Counted from the stretch's first letter, positions 1 through 12,874 are shown. The stretch is 64,000 bases of DNA from Ulota crispa (GCA_963920765.1 OY987246.1:8372501-8436500), one strand, 5' to 3'. Program-made: numbers and translations. Notes: generated by a model not told the origin, from the sequence alone.

Positions 1-360
1 GATGTCAAACCTTCAAATATTTAAGGTTTTTAGGTAACTGTACTAGGAAATCTACCCAAAATTACGAAGTGGTGCTCATACAATCTTCAAAGTTATCACC
101 CTTGCAAAGTTTCACAAACTACTTGATAAAAATTCAATAAGTCTTCATAACATATATATGGGATAAGAAGAGAGCTACAAGATCACTTGATAACTTTTAT
201 AAAGAGAGTCCATAACTAGTTTGTGTTGTCAACCACCTCTAGAGGTAGGTGATAAAGTTATCATACCTCATAACTTGCAAAAGTGGTTGAGTTATGGGGT
301 GAACCTTGCCAAAGTTATCATGTGAGAAATACCAGAAAACAGCTAGGCTTGACACCCACT
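1..360. repeat. Dispersed repeat R, uninterrupted copy
   Basis: Segments such as gatcacttgataactttta, ccacctctagaggtaggtga and tgacacccactac recur in the same order at 41880-42640. This copy lacks the 446-bp insertion present in the other, with the junction near 165. It has no coding capacity. Confidence 0.7.
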
Positions 361-738
361 ACTGACTCTGTAAGAGCATTCTTATTGTGGATCATAGTTT
401 GAGAATTGCAAACCTGGTCCAATGCACTTTGTATGTGAGACGTGATTTTAAAGAGGATAGCAAAAAGCCTAGCCCACACCCAATAGTTTTAGTGGCCCTC
501 AAAAGTCCTTCAAATTGCTTTGTATATTGCTATTAAAGAAATGATGACCACTTTGCAAGTCAGAAACAAAAATCCTATTAGAAAAGCCTAACAAAAACAA
601 AGTTTGCATTCCACTCTACCAGTGTGCATTGGGTTGGAGGAGCCGGTGTGTTGCCCGCTATGCTTGAAGCTACGTGACGAAGCTCTGTAATTGCCGTTGC
701 CAAGCCCTGATGCAGGGTCTAGGTTGAGGATGCCCTAA
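361..738. other. Unclassified stretch with a short GC-rich patch
   Basis: No gene seen. Positions 610-735 are more GC-rich than the surroundings and may be a fragment of an older element. Confidence 0.3.
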
Positions 739-1060
739 GAGCATCGCCAACGTTGCACATCAAACTTGACACTTCAAGATATTTCATCTATTTTGAAGAG
801 CCCTCAAAACTCATATTCTCCATCTTTGCACTTCACATGCGGCTTTTGTTCTTCAAACATGCTCCACAAATAGTCATTTGACTATTCACCAAGGAGAATA
901 TAGGATACATCTCACTAAACTTAGGATGAATAGTGTTTTGAAGGACAAATGCTTTAACACACTAGGATGAAGTGCCATGAATGTATTTTGAGGGGACTGG
1001 AGCACTTATCATCCATGCTTGAAGTGTGTCAAACCTCTGGAGGGCAAAGCTAGAGATGCT
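739..1060. mobile_element. Candidate short hAT-like MITE
   Basis: It begins GAGCATCGCCAAC and ends GAGATGCT, the pattern of common plant hAT-type MITEs (GAGCATCTCC...). Flanks share only CTAA, so the target duplication is not convincing. A related element appears at 24886. Confidence 0.4.
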
Positions 1061-1110
1061 ACTAAATATTGCATTAGTGTAAGTGACTCACTAAATATAT
1101 TGTAATTTAC

Positions 1111-1521
1111 TTGGTGTAAAATTATGACTTATCATTACCATAATTGGAAGCGCATTAAAAATAAACGAAATATCCACAATCATATTTATATTTGGAAATT
1201 GAACAACCAACATAGAGCTCGTTGAAAGCAAGCGAGAAAACAAAAAACATATAATGAGCCATTGCATACCATGGGTAAGAAAGAAAATCCATGACAATGG
1301 CACAATGAACTTCAAAACTTTGCCAAGCCATTGCCATGGATTTTTTTCTTACCCATGGTTTGAAGTGGCTCATTATATGTTTTTTGTTTGTTTTCTAGCT
1401 TGCTTTCAACAAGCTTTGTGTTGGTTGTCCAATTTCCAAATCTAGATATAATTGCGGTTATTCCAAGGATTTTTTAATGTGCTTCCAAGGATGATATTCA
1501 CAAGTCATAGTTTTACACCAA
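1111..1521. mobile_element. Foldback element, 411 bp
   Basis: The left end TTGGTGTAAAATTATGACTT matches the reverse complement of 1502-1521. The arms continue through atatttggaaattg, gaaagcaagc and ccatgggtaaga to a centre near 1316. Arms are imperfect, so this is an older insertion. No coding content; similar ORFs on the two strands are a result of the symmetry. Confidence 0.75.
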
Positions 1522-1591
1522 GATGCCACATTCAACTAAATCTAAACTACTCATTGAATTATAGGCTATGAATGAAAAACATGGTAAGGGA

Positions 1592-1705
1592 GATTTCTCA
1601 ATGTTGAGGGGCATGAATTTTTCAATGTTGAGGGGCATGAATTTTTCAATGTTGAGGGGCATGAATTTTTCAATGTTGAGGGGTATGAATTTCTCAATGT
1701 TTTGC
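1592..1705. repeat. 24-bp tandem repeat, about 4.5 copies
   Basis: The unit aatttttcaatgttgagggg plus catg repeats almost exactly. In the minus frame it gives an eight-residue repeat, NIEKFMPL, with no start or context suggesting a gene. Confidence 0.9.
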
Positions 1706-2593
1706 ACAAATCACCAACTTTTTTAGAAACTCCTTGATGTTTTCATTGAATCTCTCAAATCTCTTAAGGCCTTTGACAAATCTCAAGATATTTTATACAC
1801 AACATACGCAAAATTATTGGAAGATCTCTCAATGTTTTGCATATTGGTTATTATTTTTAGATTTTTTGTAGTCCAAAATTAGTGAAATATGGCATCAAGC
1901 AAAAGATAGTAATACATTTTGTAAGTCCTTTAGCTCCTAAATGATTGAGAGTGCCGTTGTGACCAGCACAATATGGGGTATTTTTCTTGTATTTGGAATG
2001 GATCCACACCTCTACTACATTTAAGATCAACAAAGAAGTTGGAGAATAGATCAAAGCGGTTCTACAAGCTACTTGAGATCCCAAATTAAAACTTCATACT
2101 GGTAGCAAATACCAATTATACGGCAACATATATACTATGCCCTATGGTCCTTTAAAGTTTAGAGCAATGCATTGACAATACTCTTAAAGCAAATTTACAT
2201 ACTTTGGTAGAGTGCAAACTCATTTGTTATTTATGAGTTTCCTTATTTGGAGGGAGCATAAAGTTTACTTTTAGATATTCAGGGAAATTTTTGTGTGTTC
2301 CAAATAGCATTATGCTATCTTAGGCCAATTCTTCTTTCAGGAAGAGTAAGCCCTTTGTTGTGTTGATTTCATTAGAGAATATTTGGAGGGACATCCATGT
2401 ATCGATCCAAATTTGTGGAAGCTACCGAAATTCTTACAATGGTGGTCTTATTTCTTAATTGCACAAGTTCCACTTCAATGCACCTTTGATGGATTGAAAA
2501 GGGCAAAAAAAAATCTAAGAAGGGCTTTCATATGTTGTGCAAGATATAGTTGAAAATTGGCTTGCCATGTAGGCATTCTGAAGTCAACTTAGT
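1706..2593. other. No feature seen
   Basis: AT-rich DNA without a credible ORF. Nothing recognised. Confidence 0.4.
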
Positions 2594-2837
2594 TGATATT
2601 TGTTAATTTGGGAAAAATACCTTCCCACAACGGATGTTGGGATATTGAATTGCATTTGTGAGAATACCTGATGATTTAAAGTGAATCTTTTGATGATTCT
2701 TTTGAGATATTTCATCATTGATGTAAGGTCTTGAAGAAATCATCATAAAATTCACTCTAAATCACCTAAAAACTTTTAAAAACAAAATATTCAAAAGTCT
2801 AAAAATCGAGGCTTTTTCCCAAATTAACTAATATAAC
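2594..2837. mobile_element. Foldback element, GTTAATTTGGGAAAAA ends
   Basis: Inverted arms start tatttgttaatttgggaaaa and meet near 2715. The same end type is found at 45757-46002, defining a small family. The flanks show no clear target duplication. Confidence 0.65.
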
Positions 2838-5800
2838 ACGTTACCAAAATTGTGACTTGAGATAAAATGTGAAGCTAACATTTTCAATGTTCATCCCCAC
2901 AACTAATTAGATTTTGATGGATCATGAAACATAGTGTTAACCGCTCCTTAAGCAATGAGATTCGGTTCACACTCATAACTAAGAGAATAAAGTAAAGCTA
3001 TGTTTTATTAATGAATGTTTTTTGCTTCTTTTTTAAGGTTAAAAATTTCTCTGTATTATTTACACTAGGGAGCAAAGTTTCCTTCAATAGTTTGAGAAAT
3101 GAAAACAAAAATTCTATGAAAATTATTGAGAAATAATTTATGTTGCAATCGTCTTGATCTCATGCCCAAGTTTTTTTTTTTTTCCTAATTGAGCTTGCAA
3201 GTGTGCCATGCATATCTAATTTTTTTGAGTTTTTGCATGTTATTGATTGTTGCCATTGCACATGTTATGTAGGTTCACTGTTAGCTCCCATTCTAATCAC
3301 AATTTCATATTCACCCCACAGCTTCTAAATAATGCCAAACTCACACAAAGATCCTAAAGTCAAAATCCCACAAAATAATTGGGCATGTTGGGAGAATGCA
3401 TGGTTGAGTGGCTCAAAAACGTGACAAACCATATAAATTTGCACAGACTCAATTTTCAAATGCCAAAATAGTACATTAGAAATTTTCAAATAAGAAAAAT
3501 AAGTCCATTGCAGAGACTTGAACTTTATTGTAACTACAATAATGTTGTTCAGTTTCTTTTTTGGCATTTCATGGAGGTGTGGAGGACTTTTGAAAAAACG
3601 TGAGTGTGACATTTCTATTGTCTGCAAGGTTTTCAAGGACTTTTAAAGATGGTATAGTTACCTAAGAGAATACAAAGGACTATGATTTTAGTGGGTATTA
3701 GGGTAAAATTTTATGAAATTATAATCTTGTTTTGTAAATGTGTATAGAATGTTTGCAAAGGACTTTTTAAGGCCTTTTTAAACCTTCAATCTTACGAGTT
3801 CTTTTTCTCCTTTGTTTTTTTTTTGTTTTTCCAAGTTTTCTATTTTCAATTTGAGTAATTTTCAGAGTTCTAGGTGAGCCTCTAGCAATAAGGACTTTTT
3901 GAACAACTTTGACTAATTTAAGTCTAAGCCCTAGAACACAGCCTGCACTGGGTAATTTCAAAAATAATAGATTTGGAGACATTGGACCATCAGATTGAGT
4001 TTATAAGTCCATTGTAGACATGAAGAGGCTACTTAGCCGCCAGGACACTTGATGCAATTACAAACTAACACTTGAATCAAAATCCTTAAATCCACTTATA
4101 GGACTTTGAGAATAGGGACTTTTGCCAAAATTGAGCCACCCAACCTTGCATTGACCCTGTTATTATGTGACATAAGAGGAAATGACTTTTGATGTTCAAG
4201 TTCTTGTTTGAATGGCCTTCAACTTTCAACTAGGCCCATTTCACATTCACATTAAAAAAATGCATTGCAATTTATCAAATTAGATGTGTTAGGATTTGTT
4301 AGAACTCATTGAGATCCCATAAATGCCGCCTAGCATAAAGCAAGAAAGCAAGATAATGTTGAATAGGTATCAAAAACATCTTTTTTTGTTTAAGGCATCT
4401 AAATTACATCCTTTCATTTTCAAAACACACCCAATGGTTTTACATTGCTCAATTTTCAACAATGCTCATTGTAATATTAGAGGTTATGCACTATGATACT
4501 CACCCATTCATAAGTCCTTACTTTTTCTCCACCAATTCTCTCACATCAACCAAAGCATTAGTCCTTACATCCCTCTAGTCTAATTTACTAATAGCACTTG
4601 ATTAAATAGAAATGCAACACTTCACGTCTTAAAAGAATAATAGTAGAAGGCAAAATGAATGGTAGTTTTATGACACAACAATTGTGCAAAAAAACTTGTA
4701 TTTAAAGAAATGTTCTTGTTGGTAAACCATGCCACTTGTCATATTTAGAATTGTGATTCTCCACTTAAAAAGGTCCAAGAAGTATTGAAAGTGCCTAATT
4801 CCACCTTATAGGCAGTTTATTCCTTCATGTTAATTCAAACATTTGTGCCAATTTGTAAGAGAGAAAAACATTTACTTTCCAAAAACAATTTTATTTTTAT
4901 ATTGTAGTTGTCTAAATGTTTCAATTTAGTTGCTTGCAATGAAACTAATAGTTGGATTGCCAAGTATTTGAGCTAGTAGTTTGCAAATAATGTATCAAAC
5001 AACCTCTAGGATTAATATATTGAGATGAATTTGTTATAAGTAGGTCTTAATCTGTAAATTGTAATAGACAATTCTAGTTGTTACAAATGGCTACATATGT
5101 TTGGTGATTACAAATTAGTTTTTAATGAAGAAGATGTTTGTTCAAGGCAATAATTTTTTTCAAAATGAAACTTCACATGTAGAAAACCTATGGACAATCT
5201 TTTTTTTTCTCCAATTGAAATCTACCTTTCATGGTAAATGAGCTCCCAATTTCTCTAAAGCTAGTGGCACAAAGTAGCATTATTGGTCTCTTATAAGTTT
5301 CCCAAATTTTATTAACTAAAATTGGCCGGTACATACATTTAAGGATGCCCCCTTAGTTTCAAAGAGCATTCAAAACTAATTTTAGTCTTTTAAGACCTAC
5401 ACTAATTTTCTAAAAATGGTCTTTTAGTTGTTTAGAACCTTCTATATTCATCTAAGGATTTTTTTAGCTTAGTATAACCTTTCCCATTTATAAGGTTTAT
5501 TAAAGGAAAACTCTAATTCAAACAAAAAGTCATCATTTTTATTTTCTTGGTTTTAGCTTTCAAAGACCTTATGCTTTCTTTTAGTGTGAAGGCACTTTAA
5601 ACCATTAACACACACTGTTTATTCAATTAGTTGAAATTGTGACGTTTCTGGTTATAAACGGTAATCCATATAGTGCTACTCTAACATGATCAAACTTAAA
5701 ATGTAAATCATTTCAAAATCTCTAAATAAAATTAAAATTATCTCCATCTTAAATTTTGACGTAATTCATGTTCACTTAAAAAAACTGCAAGTTTGAAGAA

Positions 5801-6784
5801 ATATACAATCTCACCAATTTAAATGAAGTAATGAGCGACTCGGTGATTACCAGATTTGGAAGTAGTGACCGCATATCTATAGGACCAAACCTTGAATTTT
5901 TTGGTAATAAATTCTAAAGTGTAAATATTTGGAATTTTGCAAGTTCCAAATGACGATTTCATGTGTATCTTTTATACCATCGTTTTTAGATTTTCTGAGA
6001 GTAGATTGAAAAGATTACAAAATTTAAAAGCTTTTTAATTAAAGAATTAGTGATAAATACAAAATATTCTCAAAACAGTCTACAAATTTATTGCATTATA
6101 TGAAAAATCAATACATATCTAATTTAAATCACATATTGTGAATTAAATCACATATTGTACATTGACTTCCAAAAAATATAAAACATCTTGTTGTGTCATT
6201 CAAAAAACATTGCAAAATATAGAATATGCTTGAAAATTTGTTGATTTACATCTGTGATATTTCATTTGTATGTAATCCCAATCAAACATACCAAATTTCA
6301 TTTCCTAAGAACCACAACCCCATTCTTTTTGGTAAATTGTTGTGTATGATATAAATGATTTTACGTGATAATTCATTGAAAGACATTGGTGATATATTTT
6401 GAAATTTTGTTGCATATAAATTAGTAGGAAACCTCCATAGGAACATCTTTCCTTTAACGATCATTTCCAAAAAAGCTTCAAGTTTTCTTTAATAGAGATT
6501 TCAATTTTGGGGTGACCATGCCCAAATTTTGTAAAATAGACATTTCTTGAAGATAATTTGTTTTTTTCTATTTGACTCATACGCTATGACCAAATTTGTA
6601 ATTTTGAGAATGGTGGCACATTGTCGTGAAGTTTGTTGCCTCTCCGGAAAAGCATAGGGCTCTTGGCTGTAGAAAAGTTTTTGTGAAAAAGGAGGAAAGT
6701 ATCAAAAACCCTTCACTTGGAATCCCCTTTCACAATACAACCCTCAAGACTTGTAGGATATGTCTAGTAGCACTTGAACCTCTC
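2838..6784. other. Long AT-rich stretch without recognised genes
   Basis: Only short chance ORFs occur. Positions 6250-6330 match 9455-9530 in inverted orientation (accaaatttcatttcctaag type), so part is an old dispersed repeat. Nothing else supported. Confidence 0.4.
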
Positions 6785-7045
6785 AAGTTTGCCTACTGAG
6801 CATCCTCTCAGCCTTGAAGATTTAATATATAAAAGAAGATAAATTCAAAATCCAATATACCAAACGATACAAAAAAAAGTTGATATAAAATAAGAGAAAA
6901 AAAGAAGATAATATATAAAATGCATAGATTCCCAAAATGTGTCCATAGTTTGCCCTTTAAGTAGACTATAGTTTTAATCTCTCAAAGTAAAAGTCACTTT
7001 AAAGGTAAAAGTCACTTTTTGCCTCTCACTAGTGAATTCAATGAG
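6785..7045. repeat. Direct repeat, left copy, flanking the gag-protease fragment
   Basis: This copy begins caagtttgcctactgagc, continues with an AT-rich block (taatatataaaagaagata) and tagtttgccctttaagtag, and ends gtgaattcaatga. The same order recurs at 7949-8245. The copies differ at roughly one base in six, plus short indels. It overlaps the end of the protease frame, so it is either part of the element duplicated once or an old LTR-like pair. Confidence 0.7.
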
Positions 7046-7951
7046 CTCAATAACCTTTTGACTCCAACTACCACTTTCAGCAAAGGATGAGCTCTCAGAT
7101 TCTCACAATTCTTCTCATGATTTGCACAAATTGTCAAAAATTGCACAGCTTGTTTCCCATCTTGGCTCCTAACTTTGGCATATGCTGATCCATTGTCCAT
7201 GACTTTTGTCTTCATTCAAGTAGCTGTAATATATGGTTGCCCAAGAATAATAGGATAAATAGAGTTAGTTTGAACAAAAAAGTTCTGCTCGTCTTTAACA
7301 TCTCCAATCAACACACACATTTGAGCAAGCTCCATAGAATTTCCCTCCATAGTTTGTATCAATGGGCCACTTCCCTTGCTTATACAGCTTTTTTGACATT
7401 AGATTGATCTCTGAACCATGATCAATCAATGCAACAATGGGTTCTTCTAGATTTCCCAGCTTAACCAAAGTCTTTGTTGTAGCCCTTGCCCAATGACTCC
7501 GAAAATAGTGACTGGTAGCTTGAATATCTCCGTCTTTTGAAACTGATCCCATCCTAGCAACTTCTCCATAGATGTAACCAGCATCATCTTTGTCTTTTTC
7601 ATCCGCATCTACCTTCACACCTTGAGCGTGTGCTGTTGTAACATCTCCAAAATTTTGTCGTTTCCTCTTGATAATGTCAATGATAACCTCATGGAACTCG
7701 CGTTTTGCAATCCCAAGAACTTCCCCCAATGTAAACTCTACCTTCTCATTCAAAATGCGTTCTTCCAACACCTTCTTTAGATCCGTGGCCACCTCAATAT
7801 CAAACTTTAGTTTATAAGCTGGGGCCTTGTATTTTCCCTTCATAGGTACTTCAAGCCCTGATTTTGTTGGTTGTGCCTTCTCTCTCTTCATTGTCCTAGA
7901 GTAGGCCTTTTGATGAACCTTCACCAGCTTTATCTCCCTTGCGCTTCTCAA
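7012..7951 (-). pseudogene. Retroelement gag-protease fragment with retropepsin-like domain, broken
   Basis: The frame 7951-7295 (218 residues) has a Lys-rich region, then a retropepsin-like site: LGNLEEPIVALIDHGSEINL, where DHGS replaces the usual D[TS]G. After a frameshift near 7310, minus-strand codons at about 7216-7290 give a glycine-containing segment ending ILGQPYITAT, the typical second half of such proteases. A TGA stop then precedes KTKVMDNGSAYAKVRSQDG (7215 downwards). The TGA could come from CGA by deamination. Typical of Ty3/gypsy-type polyproteins; no reverse transcriptase or integrase is present in the window. The fragment is flanked by 260-300 bp direct repeats. Confidence 0.72.
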
Positions 7952-8245
7952 GTTTGCCTGCTGAGTATCCTCTCGGCCTCAAAGATATAATATATAAAAG
8001 AAGATAAACCATAAATCCAAATACAAAAAGATATAATAGAAAATGATATAAAATAAGATAAAAGAAGAAGTACATAAGATAGATAGATACCCAAAATATA
8101 TCATAGTTTGCCCTTTAAGTAGTTTATGGATTTAATCTCATATAGTAAAAGTCACCTAAAGTAAAAGTCATTTTAAAGGTAAAAGACACTTTAAAGATAA
8201 ATGTAACTCTTTGCCTCTAATTAGTGAATTCAATGACTAAAGGAA
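7949..8245. repeat. Direct repeat, right copy, flanking the gag-protease fragment
   Basis: Second copy of the repeat at 6785-7045, in the same orientation. It has extra short blocks of the gtaaaagtcac type. It runs directly into the TTAA-type element starting near 8236. Confidence 0.7.
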
Positions 8246-9147
8246 TGAGCCTTTTTTTCAAGTTAAAGTCACTGAAAATTACCACTTCTAGGGGAATGTG
8301 TAGAAAAGTAGGAAAATTTGTTTTTTTAAAAATCCAGTCGTAGGATCTTGCTCTAGATTGCTAGAGGAACTTGTGGGAAAAAAAAAGTCAATTTAGATGG
8401 AGAGGAGTGAGATATTTACATTTAAAGTGCAAAAAAAAAGTTTTTTCCTTGCCGCCCAGAAATTTCAGAAGTCTTTGACCACTCTTATATCAAAAAATTA
8501 CTTTACACAAAGTTGAGGTTTATTTTTCCCATGTAGGAGATCAAGTTAGTTATATGTGGGAGAATTTTCAAATCAATTGGAACTATACAACACATGGGAA
8601 AAAATAGTAAGTAAAAAGAAGTAGAGAATGAGTCAAAATATTAAATTGTTAAGAATCGAATTATTGAAATGAAAAATGCAAATCTCAATGGTTGTAATGT
8701 TGCAATAAACAATCTACTTCTTTTGGTTTAGTTTTTTTTCCAAAATAATGAAAATTGAGTAAAATAAAGAACTTCAAAGTTTATTTTAGATTAGAGAATC
8801 CGTAACTATCCGCAAACAAAAACTCCTCATAACTTTCATCTCATTGATTGAATTTGAATGATTCAAAGCTTCCCACATGTAAAAAATAGAACCAATTTCA
8901 AAAAACAAAATTCAAAAAATGTAATTCAAAAAAAAAAAGGCTGCCCGGACAAGCAGTCCTCCCCAAATTTTCCTAAAATCATGCATAGTTTCTTTGTCAA
9001 ATGTCAAAATGAAGAAAAAATTAGATGCCCACATAGATCTTTGAATTCCCCACCTACAATAAAATTTTCAAAAAATTGCACAAAATAGTTTAACCATAGG
9101 TACATGCCTGAAATCCATTTGTCCCCCGAACGTACAAATAGTCCTTG
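8236..9147. mobile_element. TTAA-type element, full-length family member with worn ends
   Basis: Internal order matches the complete copy at 16831-18016 read in reverse: an aggatcttgc block, gagtgagatatttacat, accactcttata, cataactttcatctcat, tagatgcccacatagat, then catttgtccccc and ccttgaggggtaa. Ends are mutated (actaaagg and ggggtaac) and the TTAA is no longer perfect. Non-coding. Confidence 0.7.
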
Positions 9148-9663
9148 AGGGGTAACCTCTTGACTCTAACTACCATTCCTTAAACCTAACAATCCTTAGA
9201 ACCAACACAAATGAAATAAGGTGCCTAGTTTTCAAGTAGAGGATAGCCCACATCATAACAACATTAACTTTGCCAAAACCTAGTAAAACAAATAGAGATA
9301 TCAATTTTACAAACTTTGGTCGTAACAACTCTTAGATTGAATTCTTCATAGATCACATTTTCATAACTTAATGAGATTTTTTAAATGTGAAAGATGTGTA
9401 TACAGATGTTTCTTGCATATTTGTGCTATCAAATCTAGAAAATTCATTGTCAAACTATTCATTAAAATTGGGTTGTGATTTTTAGGAAGTGAAATTTGGT
9501 ATGTTTGATTGGTATTACATAAGAATGCAATACCAAGGATGCAAGACAACAAACTGCCAATCATATTCTGCATTGTGCACAAAGTTATTTGAGTGGCATT
9601 GTAGGGTGTTGTATATTTGTTAGAGGGCAAGAACTTTGTAAGAATAAAAAGAAGGAAAATTTG
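9148..9663. other. No gene; part is an old dispersed repeat
   Basis: A 107-codon minus frame here has no recognisable domain. Positions 9455-9530 are an inverted copy of 6250-6330. Confidence 0.35.
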
Positions 9664-9960
9664 AAATTTGATTTTTGTAATCACAGTATCACAACTTGGA
9701 AGGTCAGATCAAGGTCCGGGAAGAACTGACCGCTAGTTCAAAGTTAGCTGATTGAAATGAAAAAAAAAAAAAAAAAATCGTTTGCAATTTACAACTAAAA
9801 TCCGATCAAAAATCCCAAAAAATTATATTTATAGTACAAAATAGAGAAAATAACCAAAACGGGTTCAATATGGGGAATAAAAAAATCAACCAAAAAATCT
9901 CAAATATTTCCCGGACCCTGGGTCAGATATTCAACATTAATATTTCAAAAAATTATTCAT
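9664..9960. repeat. Remnant related to the arm of the foldback at 49787-50915
   Basis: It shares gctagttcaaag, a cgtttgcaattt segment and agagaaaataaccaaaa in the same order as 50620-50780, with lower similarity than the two arms of that element have to each other. An old relative. Confidence 0.55.
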
Positions 9961-10327
9961 AATCTTTAAGTAATACAAACCTAGCAAGGATACATGTCTA
10001 CCTATCATAGTTTGTAGTTGAGAATGTGATTAAGAAGCATATAATATAAAAGAGATATAGTTATTTTCTTAGAGTTTTTATGGCCACTTTCTGTATTAAA
10101 CATCCTTTTTAGTCAAACCTTGTCAGTATCCTTATTTATTTCGGATAAGAAACTGTTTATTGTATTCATTTTGTTTCTAGGTAACTCATGCAAAGAACTT
10201 AACATTTGAAAAACATGAAAATTTGATAACGCATTTGTGTAGATGAGTAATCAATATTAAAAGTGGATTTTCAGTCTATTGTTAGATTTGTGATTGACTT
10301 CCAAATGCAAGCCAAATTAGCAAAGGT
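9961..10327. other. No feature seen
   Basis: AT-rich, no ORF and no repeat recognised. Confidence 0.35.
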
Positions 10328-10331
10328 TTAA

Positions 10332-10543
10332 CCCCTGAACGGCCCATCGGACATCTATGGCCATATGTACAGTCATATTTGAGCTGCTATGAGGGGTTTC
10401 CAAAAAGAAATATGCACCCACCATCGTACAATCTTTTAATATGTATGGTTGTAACACTTAATTTTCAACTAATTCAAACTTCTAAATATGGATTGCGACT
10501 GTATTTGGTACCATAGCTCTAGAGCCCAAGGGCCCTTTAGGGA
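10332..10543. mobile_element. Short TTAA-type MITE, 212 bp
   Basis: TTAA (10328) precedes CCCCTGAACGGCCC, and CCCTTTAGGGA precedes TTAA (10544). The interior matches 36119-36341 in opposite orientation, including ggtaccatagctctagag and the tgtatggttgtaac region. Confidence 0.82.
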
Positions 10544-10568
10544 TTAAAGATGGTTATTGCAATTGGTA

Positions 10569-10895
10569 AGGTAGGAGATTCTAATTTGGAGCAGGCTCTA
10601 AAATGAAGCACCTCCTCAAATGTACCTTGTTTGTACATGTTGTTTTTTATAACCCATCAACAATGTACAAATAGTGTATATTTGAGAAGGTGCTCCTTTT
10701 TCAAGCCTTATGACCTTTCCACTTCAAAGTTTTATAAGTAATTTCACAAAGTTCCAAAAAATATGAAACAACTTGGGTTAGATGCCAATTTCTATTGTCT
10801 TTCAAGAAAAATTTATTGAAAAATATTTTAAGTGGTTTCTCCTCCCCAAAGTTTAGTTTCAGCCCTTAGATGCTCCATTTATGAGCCTCCTACCC
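10569..10895. mobile_element. TA-flanked element, 327 bp
   Basis: TA then AGGTAGGAGATTC at the left; GAGCCTCCTACCC then TA at the right. The inner inverted segments gcacctcctcaaatgtac and its partner are shared with 57313-57636, a sister copy of nearly equal length. Ends and TA duplication suit mariner/Stowaway-type MITEs. Confidence 0.7.
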
Positions 10896-11235
10896 TAAGC
10901 AACTCCCCATCATAACATTCAGCATCACTCAGCGAGCCTACCCTCCTTCCAACTGAAAAGCGTGGAATATTCCACAGTCTTTCATCTAGCCGGATGAAAG
11001 AGTGGAATTTTCCACACCCATCAGTAGCTAAGAGGATACTTGGTTGAATTTGTCAAAGAGTTTATGAAAGAGAGGCTCAGTTTAGTGCGCATACGTTGAT
11101 GTGGGGGCCAGCCATGTCAGAAAAAAAAAGCGCATTTCTGGTACATCCTGAGCTTGTTAGGCACTTATAGATTCTTTTAATGGCTCAAAGCTTATTCATC
11201 TAGGAACATTGTCAGTAAACTCAAGTAAGGGTCAA

Positions 11236-11730
11236 GCCATGTCTTTTTAGGTTATCATAAAACTTTTGCAATTTTGCAAGAAGCTTTTGGCCTAAAATAA
11301 GTTCATTGTTTGCATGTCTAGGTCCAACTATATTACAAAAAAAGACACTTTCTTGACTAAGCACTATGACTGCCGTGAGTCATTTCAGACAGTCCATAAT
11401 GACTCATTTTGGTCATTATGACTGCCGTGAGTCATTTCAGACAGTCCATAATGACTCATTTTGGTCATTATGACTGCTGTGAGTCATTATGAACTGTCCA
11501 AAATGACTCACGGCAGTCATAGTGCTTAGTTAAATAAGCTTCTTTTTTTTGTAGTATATGCCTTTTTAGGTGAGAACTATGCTTTTGCACCTTGCAAGAA
11601 GCTTTTTGAAAAAATACCGTTTTTAGCACGTGTAGTTCATACTATGTCTCTTTAGGTCAATACATAGCTTTTACAAACTTGCAAGAAGCTTTTGACCCAA
11701 AATAGGTCAATTTTTTGCATCCATATCCAT
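11236..11730. repeat. Degenerate 85-95 bp tandem repeat, three units, interrupted by a foldback
   Basis: Units begin near 11236, 11560 and 11642. They share tctttttaggt, acttttgca and cttgcaagaagcttttg. The foldback at 11331-11556 sits between units one and two. Confidence 0.6.
11331..11556. mobile_element. Foldback MITE with internal 52-bp duplication
   Basis: Outer ends TATTACAAAAAAAG and its inverse bound perfect inverted arms CTAAGCACTATGACTGCC. Inside, a 52-bp unit (atgactgccgtgagtcattt start) is duplicated exactly. The ends resemble the ACTACAA start of CACTA-type elements, but no clear 3-bp duplication is seen. Confidence 0.75.
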
Positions 11731-12874
11731 TCTATCACTTTTTTGTTTTATCAAGCACGATTTTGAGAGTAGCCTCTTATGAAGCAAGCTATGTGTATAC
11801 AAAAAGTATCAATATAATTGACTCTAGTCTATCCGGGATTCCAAGATGGTTATCTAGATAACTTCTAGAGCAAGACATGAGAACCGGCCTTCAGCCTTGT
11901 TCCTCCTAGCGTGGATACTCATAGCAGAATGTCAGTAATATAGAAAGAAACAGGATGAATGTATAGTCAAGTCTTGAATAGCTATCCTAGTCTCTTATTA
12001 CACAAGTAATATCGAGCTGTGATCTCAATAGTAAGAAAAGTTTAACATAGCTGAGCTATGGGATTTTTTTAAAAACCGGTAGTGGTACTTTTTTTAGAAA
12101 AAAGAAAGCGACTATAGGTAGAGGAATATCAACTGCCATAATGTATAGAGCAACCTCATACCTCAAAAAATACAGAAAGAAAATGTTCCAAGGAGGGAAT
12201 TACAAAGGCATATACATGTCCATGCAACCGTAAAAAACATTTAACAATAGGTTTGGAGAGATGAGTAGAAGTTTGCGTGAAAAGTTGTCCGTTTCATTAA
12301 GAGGATCTGGGCCTCACCTGTGCCCATCCCAAACAACCCAACAATCCAATATTAGTTGTGTGAGAGGATACAGCAGGTATCAGCAGCCCAGCATTGCGTG
12401 TTATTGCTTTCACACAGAAAGAAAGAGACAAAATCAAAACATACAATCATCCAATCATAAAAAATCAAAACCCATAAAGTAGCAAAACCTGATTAGCATG
12501 TGTTTGGGAAGAAGCCATGTATCTAGAAAAAGCAGAGCCAGTAACAGCTCCTCCACCCCTGACTCCCTGGTCCGTAGCTCTCTCGTGACAGTATGTACCG
12601 TGTACAAGCTCAGAAACGTAAGCCCAGTATAGGGAGCGCAAAGCACGTGGGCTGTAAGCAAGGCAGGAAAGCTTAGAAAACAACCGCTTACTAACCCTAA
12701 TCCGGTTTAAGGGGCTTGAGGCTCATATGAGGGCTAAGTCACGATTTATTAAAAAAAAGAGTAACCCGCCTCTCTGCTCAAGGGTCCCGCCCTTCAACTT
12801 ACGGGTGTAGTAATCCCGTCCCTTGAAAGGGTGAAAAGCTGGTGGTATTTTTAAAAAAAGAAAAAGAAAAAGTT
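11731..12874. other. Unclassified stretch
   Basis: More GC-rich than neighbours around 12300-12850, with short ORFs on both strands and no domain. Possibly an old element or organelle-derived fragment, but I could not identify it. Confidence 0.3.

Noticed and set aside
12300..12850. Organelle-derived insert
   Set aside because: Composition differs from neighbours, but no organelle gene could be recognised.
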